From: Natrialbaceae archaeon B1-Br10_E2g27 | GTDB taxonomy: Archaea > Halobacteriota > Halobacteria > Halobacteriales > Natrialbaceae | Assembly: GCA_001563885.1 (NCBI GenBank) | Contig: LKMM01000189.1 | Span: forward strand, 1 to 5,315 | Length of the DNA stretch: 5,315 bases | Reading direction: 5' to 3' | In this document: piece by piece, positions 1 through 5,315 of the stretch | Layout of the letters: every line of letters starts with the position of its first letter | Position numbering within the stretch: position 1 is the stretch's first letter | The notes under the pieces: generated by a model | The model's input: only the letters and a program-made list of their open reading frames with translations | What the model was told of the DNA's origin: nothing | Database searches by the model: none | Position numbers and translations under genes: made by a program

Positions 1-57
1 AATTCAAAAATATTTATATATTGGGTCGTGTGGTGGACTATTGTCCACTGTACCAGT
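1..57 (-). terminator. Candidate terminator or promoter in the gap after idsA
   Basis: Read leftward from the idsA stop codon, the sequence has a perfect 6-bp inverted repeat with a 4-base loop (GTGGAC at 33-38, GTCCAC at 43-48). About 22 bases further on comes a very A/T-rich stretch (1-20) with a run of five T on the minus strand (complement of 6-10). Archaeal transcription usually ends in T-rich tracts, so this could terminate the rnj-idsA transcript. The same stretch reads TATATAAATA on the minus strand and could instead be the TATA box of a leftward gene starting outside the window. The sequence alone does not separate these; both may hold. Confidence 0.4.
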
Positions 58-1116
58 TCAGTACCCGCGCTCGATCAGATAGTCTGCGAGCGAACACAGC
101 AGATCGCGTGCTTCGTTGTCGGGGAGGACCTCGAGTCGGTCTTTCCCGCGGTCGACTAACTCGCGGGCCGTCTCGTTTGCGTATCTGATCGACCCGACGT
201 CCTCGAGTTCGGAAACGGCGGCGTCTATTTCGGCTTCGGTGACGGCGTCGACGTCGGTCGTATCGACCAATCGCTCGATGTCGACGCCTTGTTCACGGGC
301 GTGGACGGTGATCAGCGTCTGTTTGTTCTCGACGAGGTCGCTGCCGCGTTGTTTGCCGAGTTTCTCGCTTGGGACGGTCAGATCGAGGACGTCGTCGTGA
401 ATCTGGAACGCCCGGCCGATATCGAGGCCATAGCCATAGAGGGCATCGACCGTTTCCTCGTCGGCACCGAGCAAGACAGCAGGGAGACACGCCGAGGCAG
501 CGTACAACACCGCAGTCTTCTGTTCGACCATCTCGAGGTACTCCTCGGGAGTGACCTCGTTGCGACTCTCGAAGGCAACGTCGAGCGATTGGCCCTCACA
601 GATTTTCGTACAGGTCGTTGCCAGCACGTCGAGAGCCGCTACTGTCCGTTCTGCCGGTGCCCCGGTCTCGAGCATGATCTCGAAGGCCTTCGAATACAGC
701 GTATCGCCGGCCAGGATTGCTGTCTCGAGGTCGTAGGCTTTATGAACGGCAGGGACTCCACGGCGGAGGTCGTCGTCGTCCATGATGTCGTCGTGGATCA
801 GCGTAAACGACTGGATGACCTCGACGGAGACGGCAGCATCCATGATGTCGATTTGGTCCGGGCCGGTGCCCTCGAGGGTCGGGAACGAACGATACTCCTG
901 GCTCAGCGGGTCGACGTCGGCGAGCGCTTCCGCGGTGGTGAGCAAGACGGTCGGTCGGAGTCGTTTCCCGCCAGCGTCGAGTAAGTATCGCGACGCCTCG
1001 TAGAGTCGCTCGGGGGGTTTGATCGGTAACCCTTCGGGAATCGCCTCGTTGACCTGCTCGCGACGCTGTTTGACCGCCTCGAGCACTAGCTGCTCTCGTG
1101 CCTCGGGAGTCGTCAT
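58..1116 (-). CDS. idsA: Geranylgeranyl diphosphate synthase (short-chain polyprenyl diphosphate synthase)
   Basis: 352-residue cytosolic trans-prenyltransferase that adds isopentenyl diphosphate units to allylic diphosphates, giving the C20 chain of archaeal ether lipids (and probably feeding carotenoids and quinones). Visible motifs: GGKRLRP at 49-55 (isopentenyl diphosphate binding), first Asp-rich motif DDIMD at 109-113 followed by an acidic run and RR at 118-119, GQSLD at 175-179, KT at 200-201, second Asp-rich motif DDVLD at 241-245, GKxxGSDL at 254-261 and KQT at 265-267. Phe104, five residues before the first Asp-rich motif, is the bulky residue that limits chain length in archaeal GGPP synthases, so a C20 product is inferred over C25. 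About 20 residues (roughly 69-90) are inserted before the helix carrying the first motif; from memory this is usual in haloarchaea. ATG at 1116 is chosen because the earlier in-frame ATG at 1194 would add a Ser/Thr-rich tail read out of frame from rnj. Ends in TGA. Confidence 0.95.
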   Translation of the reverse strand: MTTPEAREQLVLEAVKQRREQVNEAIPEGLPIKPPERLYEASRYLLDAGGKRLRPTVLLTTAEALADVDPLSQEYRSFPTLEGTGPDQIDIMDAAVSVEVIQSFTLIHDDIMDDDDLRRGVPAVHKAYDLETAILAGDTLYSKAFEIMLETGAPAERTVAALDVLATTCTKICEGQSLDVAFESRNEVTPEEYLEMVEQKTAVLYAASACLPAVLLGADEETVDALYGYGLDIGRAFQIHDDVLDLTVPSEKLGKQRGSDLVENKQTLITVHAREQGVDIERLVDTTDVDAVTEAEIDAAVSELEDVGSIRYANETARELVDRGKDRLEVLPDNEARDLLCSLADYLIERGY

Positions 1117-1120
1117 ATCA
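1114..1120 (-). promoter_or_regulatory. rnj stop / idsA start junction (coupled translation)
   Basis: On the minus strand the junction reads TGA-T-ATG: the rnj stop codon is one base from the idsA start. No GGAGG-like ribosome binding site precedes the idsA ATG. Both facts favour translation of idsA by ribosomes finishing rnj, and one shared transcript. The coupling is inferred from spacing. Confidence 0.7.
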
Positions 1121-2467
1121 GTCGACGAGTTGGATGAGGTTGCCGTTTCGTGAGACGTGGATGTCTCGACCCATCCGATAGCCTTCGCTCTCACAGAGGT
1201 TCACGTAGCCCGAAAGCCCCTTCAGATCCTGGTGGGCGGGGATGATGTGCTGGGGCTGGAGTGCATCCAACATCGTGTAGTGGCCCTCCTGGTTGAGGTG
1301 GCCCGAGACGTGGATATCGTCGTAGACGCGGGCTCCCTGCATTCCAAGCAGTTTCTCGGCCTGGTAGCGTTGGCCCTCGTTGGTCGGCTCCGGAATAACC
1401 CGGGCCGAAAAGACGACCTTGTCGCCGTCGTCGAGTTCGTACGGCGTCTCGCCGCGAGCCATCCGTGTAAGCATCGCACGCGGTTCGCCCTGGTGGCCGG
1501 TGACGACGGGCAGGAAGTCCTCTTTCCCTTCGTTCATGATCCGCTTGAACGTTCGATCGACCGATTTCCGATGCCCGAACATGCCCAGATCGGTCGGGAA
1601 GTCGACGAAATCCAGACGCTCTGCAGTGCCCGAATACTTCTCCATGGATCGACCCAGCAAAACGGGCTGGCGGCCGATATCGTCGGCGAACTCGACGAGC
1701 GATTTTACACGGGCAATGTGACTCGAGAACGTCGTCGCGACGATCCCGCCGTCGTAATCTTCCATGCTATAGAGGACATCCCGAAGGTGTTCGCGGGCGA
1801 CGCGCTCGCTTGGGGTTCGCCCCTTTTTGTTTGCATTTGTACAGTCTTCGATGTAACACAGCACACCGTTGTCCTCGCGGCCGATCTCACGGAAGCGCTT
1901 CATGTCGATCGGGTCGCCCAGCACCGGCGTGTGGTCCATCCGCTTGTCCAGTCCGTAGACGATCGCACCCTCGGGGGTGTGAAGAACGGGGTTGATCGCG
2001 TCGATGATCGAGTGGGTGACGTTGACGAACTCGAGTTCGACACCCTCCGATCCGATCGTCATCGACTCGCCGGGGTCCATCTTGATCAGATCGTTTTCGA
2101 CGCCGAATTTCTGTTCGCCTTCGATCTGCTGTTTGACGAGTTCGATCGTAAACGGCGTCGCAACGACCGGTGCGTTGTATCGGTGGGCGAGTTTGCTGAT
2201 CGCGCCGATGTGATCTAAGTGACCGTGAGTCGGGACGATCGCTTGCACGTCGCCCTCGAGATCGGACATAACCCGGTCGTCGGGGATCGCGCCCATGTCG
2301 ATCAGATCCAGACTGTGCATTCGTTCGGTCTCGACGTTGTCGTGGATCAACACCTGCGAGAGGTTCAGACCCATGTCGAAAATGACGACATCGTTTCCGG
2401 CGCGGACGGCAGTCATCTGCCGGCCGACTTCTTCGTATCCGCCTATGGTTGCAATTTCGATTTCCAT
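1118..2467 (-). CDS. rnj: Ribonuclease J (archaeal MBL/beta-CASP 5'-3' exoribonuclease)
   Basis: 449 residues, normal length for archaeal RNase J, which lacks the C-terminal domain of many bacterial homologues. It degrades RNA 5' to 3', preferring 5'-monophosphate ends, in mRNA turnover. Domain order: metallo-beta-lactamase part 1 (about 1-190) with zinc ligands in HGHLDH at 81-86, His152 (VTHSI) and probably Asp174 (GLDKRMD); beta-CASP insertion (about 195-385) with FSSH at 247-250 and GHQGEP at 324-329; then the closing part with HVSGH at 386-390 and the PAH motif whose His412 matches the last beta-CASP/metal-site histidine. All catalytic positions are present. The start is well fixed: an in-frame TGA (2498-2500) lies ten codons upstream of the ATG, with no alternative start between them. 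No Shine-Dalgarno sequence precedes it. First gene of an operon with idsA, a linkage also seen in methanogens (MJ0861-MJ0860). Confidence 0.95.
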   Translation of the reverse strand: MEIEIATIGGYEEVGRQMTAVRAGNDVVIFDMGLNLSQVLIHDNVETERMHSLDLIDMGAIPDDRVMSDLEGDVQAIVPTHGHLDHIGAISKLAHRYNAPVVATPFTIELVKQQIEGEQKFGVENDLIKMDPGESMTIGSEGVELEFVNVTHSIIDAINPVLHTPEGAIVYGLDKRMDHTPVLGDPIDMKRFREIGREDNGVLCYIEDCTNANKKGRTPSERVAREHLRDVLYSMEDYDGGIVATTFSSHIARVKSLVEFADDIGRQPVLLGRSMEKYSGTAERLDFVDFPTDLGMFGHRKSVDRTFKRIMNEGKEDFLPVVTGHQGEPRAMLTRMARGETPYELDDGDKVVFSARVIPEPTNEGQRYQAEKLLGMQGARVYDDIHVSGHLNQEGHYTMLDALQPQHIIPAHQDLKGLSGYVNLCESEGYRMGRDIHVSRNGNLIQLVD

Positions 2468-2599
2468 GATTGCTTGTACTGAAAGCCGTACTGACTCTCA
2501 TCGAAACGGTCCGCGGACTCCTGGGTGTGCGGCCCCGGCGTCTTACAGCACGTCGGCCATCCCGCTATGCGCTCGCGGTGGAGAGACACTCCAAACGAC

Positions 2600-2617
2600 C
2601 GCTGACGATCGCCAGCG
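2600..2617 (-). promoter_or_regulatory. Hairpin in the putative rnj leader
   Basis: Read as minus-strand RNA, CGCUGGCGAUCGUCAGCG folds into a 7-bp stem with one G-U pair and a GAUC tetraloop. Read as plus-strand RNA, the same position would be an A-C mismatch, so the structure suits leftward transcription, the sense of rnj. It lies about 135 bases upstream of the rnj start. Whether it is transcribed or has a function is inference. Confidence 0.3.
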
Positions 2618-2657
2618 ACTCGAGCGCACTTGCCCGCGGGTTTCGCTACGCGGTACT

Positions 2658-2681
2658 ACACCCTGGGGTGTTAAAAACACC
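2658..2681 (-). promoter_or_regulatory. Putative rnj promoter core inside overlapping inverted repeats
   Basis: Two inverted repeats share an arm: ACACCC-TG-GGGTGT (2658-2671) and GGTGTT-AAA-AACACC (2667-2681). The second encloses an A/T core that reads TTTTTAA on the minus strand, acceptable as a haloarchaeal TATA box. Transcription would then start near 2648, giving rnj a leader of about 180 bases. ACACC or GGTGT appears three times, in alternating orientation, at 2658-2662, 2667-2671 and 2677-2681. A regulator bound here would cover the TATA core. I do not recognise the motif as that of a known haloarchaeal regulator. Confidence 0.4.
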
Positions 2682-2861
2682 GTGGGTTGGTCCGGCGACT
2701 CGAGCCGACCGCGATGAGGGGACGACCACCACTGGTCGGACCGACCGAATACAGCCGTCTATAGATCACTCGAGTAAATCGGTCAAATGTTTCCCAACGT
2801 AGATGGTTTTTCGGCAAAATAACATCGCTTGGGGACAAATAGCACGCTCGGTTCTGAAACC

Positions 2862-2876
2862 CGAAGATTTCTTAAC
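2862..2876 (+). promoter_or_regulatory. Leaderless promoter (BRE + TATA) of the permease gene
   Basis: CGAAGA (2862-2867) followed by TTTCTTAAC (2868-2876) resembles a haloarchaeal TFB-recognition element plus TATA box. The TATA centre is about 27 bases before the ATG at 2899, the spacing expected if transcription starts at or next to the A of the start codon. This supports a leaderless transcript and argues against the upstream ATG at 2803. A weak AAAGG at 2886-2890 is the only possible ribosome binding site. Confidence 0.65.
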
Positions 2877-2898
2877 TTCCGTTCGAAAGGCGACTCCA

Positions 2899-5199
2899 AT
2901 GGGAAAGGATCTGGAACGAGATCTTGGGCTCTTTGCGGTGATCGCGATCAGCATGGGAGCGATGATCGGCAGCGGGATTTTCATCCTTCCTGGTGTCGCG
3001 ATGGCGGAGGCTGGACCGGCGGTTATCGTGGCGTTCGTCATCGCGGCGATTCTCGTCGTCCCGGCGGCACTCAGCATCGCCGAACTCGGCACGGCAATGC
3101 CCGAGGCTGGCGGTGATTACGTCTTTATCGAACGCGGACTCGGCCCGTCGTTTGGCACTATCGCCGGCCTTGGCACCTGGCTTATGTTGATGCTCAAAGG
3201 CTCGCTTGCGCTGTACGGCGGGATGTTCTACATCAACTTTATTTACGAGCTCCCGACCTGGGATCTGCTCGTCCCTGGCATCGAGTGGACCCTTACCCTG
3301 CCGGGCGTTCGAGCGCTCGGGATCACGTTCGCGCTCATCTTCATCGGCATCAACCTCATCGGGGTCAAACAGACCGGCGGCATCCAGCTGGCGATGGTGA
3401 TCATCATGCTGGTAATTCTCGGGGCGTTTGTCGCCGCGACGATCATCCAGGTCGAGGGGGCAAACTACGATGGCTTCTTTGACGAAGGAATCGACGGGAT
3501 CCTCACGGCGACCGCGCTCGTGCTCGTCTCCTATGCCGGCGTCACAAAGGTCGCCGCCGTCGCCGAAGAGATCGAAAACCCCGGCCGGAACCTGCCGCTT
3601 GGCCTGCTCCTTTCGCTGATTGTGACGGCATTTCTGTACGCGTTGCTCGTGTTCGTCCTCGTCGGCGTCATGGAGGCCGATGACCTGGCGGCTTCGGAAG
3701 AACCGATGGCGCTTGCGACCGAGTTGCTCTTTGGCGATGCGGTGGTTGGGGGTATCGCCGTCGGCATCTTCGCCGTCATCGGGATTATCATCGCCGCCGT
3801 CCTCGCGCTCGTCAGTACCGCAAACGCCGGCATCCTGACCGCCTCACGGTATCCGCTCGCGCTCAGTCGTGATCAACTCTTCTTAAAACAATTCGAGTAC
3901 ATCCACCCCCGATTCAACACGCCCTCGGTCTCGATTCTCGTCACCGGCGGCATCATCATCGCAATCGTCGCCACACTCGAGGTCGACGAAATCGCCAAGA
4001 TGGCCGGTGCGTTCCAGATCCTCGTCTACATCCTCGTCTGTGCGGCGTTGATCGCTTTTCGCGAACGCGATCTCGAGTGGTACGATCCGGACTTTTTCAC
4101 TCCCGGCTATCCGTGGGTCCAGCTGTTTGGCATCGTTTCTGGAATCTTCATCATCACCCAGATGGATCCCCAGGAGATCATCGGCTCGATCGCGATCGTG
4201 ATCTTTGGCTTCCTCTGGTTCAAGTGGTACGCCGCAGACAAGATCGATCGTGAGGGGGTCGCCATGGGACTCGCTCGCCGCGAAGCCGGCAAGCAGTTCG
4301 TCCAGGATACCGAGGCACGGCTCGCACGCGCCGACGAGTTCGAGATCCTGATCCCGATTCGACAGGAAGTCACCCGCAAAGAAGAAGACGCGCTGATCCA
4401 GATGGCCGCACCGATCGTCAGGCGACGCGGCGGCCACATCCGGGTCGTCCGGTTCGAGGAAGTCCCAGACCAGATCCCACTCGACACCGCTGCGACGGAG
4501 CTTTCGGAGGCTGACGTCGAGTTCGAGAAACGGACCGACGAACTCGTCCGTGATCTGGAAGTCCCCGTCGAAATCGGCGAAATCGTCAGCCACGACACCC
4601 GCCATGCGGTCGTCAACTACGCCAAGCGAAGCGGTGCCGACCTCATCCTCGCCCGACAGAACCCCGTGGGCCGTCTCGGAACGCTTCTCGGCCGGGATAC
4701 CGACTGGATCCTAGAACACGCTCCGTGTGACGTCGTCTTCGTCCAGCACGAACAGCGAACCGAGATCGACGAAATCGCTATCGTGACCGATCGGAGCCCG
4801 TTCAACGATCCGCTCAAAGTCGAACTCGCCGATGCGATGGCAGCTGTCGTCGGCGCACGTATCAGGTTCGTCTATGCGGTCTCCGAAACTGCACCTGATG
4901 AGCTCATCGAGACGATCGAGGCCTACCACGACGAACTCGACGAGCTCTGTACTGTCCCGGTCGAGTCGTCTATTATTCGGACGGAAAACGAGATCGAAGA
5001 GCTCTCGACAGCCCTCGAGTCGGCCGATCTGGTGATGGTGAGTACCGTCACTCACCGCCGGCTTCCCGACCTGATCATCGAACAGCGTTCCGATCGACTC
5101 GCCGCGAGAATCGACAAGCCAGTGTTTCTCGTCCACTCCAAACAGACCCGCCGGGGCTCGTTCTTGCGACCGATCGTCGAGCGCGTGCTGTTCGACTAA
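2899..5199 (+). CDS. APC-superfamily amino acid permease with two C-terminal USP-like domains
   Basis: 766-residue membrane protein, probably a proton- or sodium-coupled amino acid importer; substrate unknown. Residues 1-445 form about 12 membrane helices. Helix 1 has the family's GAMIGSGIF (20-28), which contacts substrate. Helix 6 and its following loop carry SYAGVTKVAAVAEEIENPGR (211-230), and after helix 8 comes N309...SRYPLALSRDQLFLKQF. These match the cationic amino acid transporter/ApcT branch. A cytoplasmic tail follows with two USP-like domains, about 479-617 and 624-748. The first ends in GRLGTLLGRDTDWILEHAPCDVVFV, a USP C-terminal signature with a shortened glycine loop and Arg599 where Ser/Thr is usual; the second has no glycine motif. 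The fusion is known in archaeal permeases and suggests regulation by a bound ligand or by partner proteins. ATG 2899 is preferred over ATG 2803: helix 1 follows at once, a TATA box sits 27 bases upstream, and the extra 32 residues are A/T-rich and not protein-like. Transcribed divergently from rnj. Confidence 0.9.
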   Translation: MGKDLERDLGLFAVIAISMGAMIGSGIFILPGVAMAEAGPAVIVAFVIAAILVVPAALSIAELGTAMPEAGGDYVFIERGLGPSFGTIAGLGTWLMLMLKGSLALYGGMFYINFIYELPTWDLLVPGIEWTLTLPGVRALGITFALIFIGINLIGVKQTGGIQLAMVIIMLVILGAFVAATIIQVEGANYDGFFDEGIDGILTATALVLVSYAGVTKVAAVAEEIENPGRNLPLGLLLSLIVTAFLYALLVFVLVGVMEADDLAASEEPMALATELLFGDAVVGGIAVGIFAVIGIIIAAVLALVSTANAGILTASRYPLALSRDQLFLKQFEYIHPRFNTPSVSILVTGGIIIAIVATLEVDEIAKMAGAFQILVYILVCAALIAFRERDLEWYDPDFFTPGYPWVQLFGIVSGIFIITQMDPQEIIGSIAIVIFGFLWFKWYAADKIDREGVAMGLARREAGKQFVQDTEARLARADEFEILIPIRQEVTRKEEDALIQMAAPIVRRRGGHIRVVRFEEVPDQIPLDTAATELSEADVEFEKRTDELVRDLEVPVEIGEIVSHDTRHAVVNYAKRSGADLILARQNPVGRLGTLLGRDTDWILEHAPCDVVFVQHEQRTEIDEIAIVTDRSPFNDPLKVELADAMAAVVGARIRFVYAVSETAPDELIETIEAYHDELDELCTVPVESSIIRTENEIEELSTALESADLVMVSTVTHRRLPDLIIEQRSDRLAARIDKPVFLVHSKQTRRGSFLRPIVERVLFD

Positions 5200-5205
5200 T
5201 ACTAT

Positions 5206-5271
5206 CGGACGGAACTGTATAATCGCCACCCCGTGGCGGCGATTCACGACGGACGTCCGGCAGTATAACCG
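5206..5271. repeat. Pair of imperfect repeats with GTATAA after the permease gene
   Basis: CGGACG followed a few bases later by (C)NGTATAA(N)CG occurs twice: CGGACG at 5206-5211 with GTATAA at 5217-5222, and CGGACG at 5250-5255 with GTATAA at 5263-5268. The second copy begins with the 10-bp palindrome CGGACGTCCG (5250-5259) and has two extra bases. The GTATAA elements could be tandem TATA boxes for a rightward gene beyond the window, or operator copies; nothing else in the window tests this. Confidence 0.3.
5221..5244 (+). terminator. Hairpin downstream of the permease gene
   Basis: Twenty-one bases after the permease stop codon lie two mutually exclusive stems: CGCCAC-CCC-GTGGCG (5224-5238, 6 bp) and AATCGCC...GGCGATT (5221-5227 with 5238-5244, 7 bp). 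No T-rich tract follows, so it is not a typical archaeal terminator. It could be a 3'-end structure or part of the regulatory region of the next gene. Confidence 0.3.
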
Positions 5272-5315
5272 ACCGACTAGTACTCCGCCAAGCGTCGACT
5301 GATGTGTCGAACCGA

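Larger units (their letters stand above)
2468..2898. other. Divergent intergenic region between rnj and the permease
   Basis: 431 bases without a convincing gene. The part next to rnj (2468-2666) is GC-rich with no TATA-like sequence on the minus strand. The only good A/T core for a leftward promoter is at 2671-2677, which would give rnj an unusually long leader of about 180 bases. The part next to the permease (about 2750-2898) is more A/T-rich and ends in a leaderless promoter. The region also holds short palindromes (2509-2518, 2633-2640, 2734-2746, 2768-2775), an 11-base direct repeat GCGACTCGAGC (2615-2625 and 2695-2705) and a GTACTGA repeat at 2476-2482 and 2488-2494. I found no tRNA or other recognisable RNA gene. 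Confidence 0.7.

Noticed and set aside
289..984. 231-codon open frame on the plus strand opposite idsA
   Set aside because: Antisense shadow of idsA, starting at a TTG with no promoter and no recognisable motif.
1114..1194. Upstream ATG for idsA at 1194 giving 378 residues
   Set aside because: The extra 26 residues come entirely from out-of-frame rnj codons and are Ser/Thr-rich; the ATG at 1116 sits one base after the rnj stop.
1157..2218. 353-codon open frame on the plus strand opposite rnj
   Set aside because: Antisense shadow of a well-supported gene in GC-rich DNA with strong third-position bias; its translation shows no recognisable domain.
2509..2640. GC-rich stretch examined as a tRNA or other structured RNA gene
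   Set aside because: No T-loop GTTCGA-type sequence or paired acceptor and anticodon arms on either strand; only isolated short stems.
2470..2802. 110-codon open frame in the intergenic region, plus strand, starting at TTG and ending right before ATG 2803
   Set aside because: No recognised family, rich in Arg, Ser and Thr unlike the acidic haloarchaeal proteins around it, no promoter or ribosome binding site, and it spans the palindromes and A/T core that look regulatory.
3883..4605. 240-codon open frame on the minus strand opposite the permease
   Set aside because: Very Asp-rich translation that mirrors the codon bias of the permease on the other strand; no recognisable motif.
1..5315. CRISPR arrays, insertion sequences, attachment sites
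   Set aside because: No regularly spaced repeats, terminal inverted repeats with a transposase, or integrase-linked sites were seen in the window.

Overview
The window is chromosomal DNA from an extremely halophilic archaeon (Halobacteria). Its proteins are rich in Asp and Glu, its coding DNA is GC-rich with third-position G/C, and CTCGAG is frequent. None of the three genes has a clear Shine-Dalgarno sequence, and one has a well-placed leaderless archaeal promoter. The genus cannot be fixed from this sequence; Natrialbales-like is only an impression.

Layout. (1) 1-57: AT-rich gap holding a 6-bp hairpin and an A/T tract, a candidate terminator of the leftward operon or promoter of the next leftward gene. 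(2) 58-1116, minus: idsA, a short-chain polyprenyl diphosphate synthase (geranylgeranyl diphosphate synthase). (3) 1118-2467, minus: rnj, archaeal ribonuclease J. The rnj stop and the idsA start are one base apart, so the pair is almost certainly a translationally coupled operon. (4) 2468-2898: 431-bp divergent intergenic region. Its GC-rich half next to rnj looks like a long, partly structured leader; a palindromic TATA-like site lies around 2667-2681, and a leaderless promoter for the rightward gene lies at 2862-2876. (5) 2899-5199, plus: a 766-residue fusion of an APC-superfamily amino acid permease with two cytoplasmic universal-stress-protein (USP)-like domains. (6) 5200-5315: intergenic sequence with a hairpin and a pair of imperfect repeats carrying GTATAA.

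How the genes relate. IdsA makes the C20 isoprenoid chain of archaeal ether lipids; RNase J is a 5'-end-dependent exoribonuclease of the metallo-beta-lactamase/beta-CASP family. Their linkage is old: Methanocaldococcus jannaschii has the same pair (MJ0860-MJ0861) next to IPP isomerase. The permease is transcribed divergently and probably imports amino acids, with its tandem USP domains as a likely regulatory or ligand-sensing module.

Novelty. I see no clearly undescribed multigene system, mobile element, CRISPR array or RNA gene. The points most worth a second look are the alternating ACACC/GGTGT half-sites overlapping the putative rnj promoter, the long rnj leader, and the degenerate nucleotide-binding motifs in the permease's USP domains.
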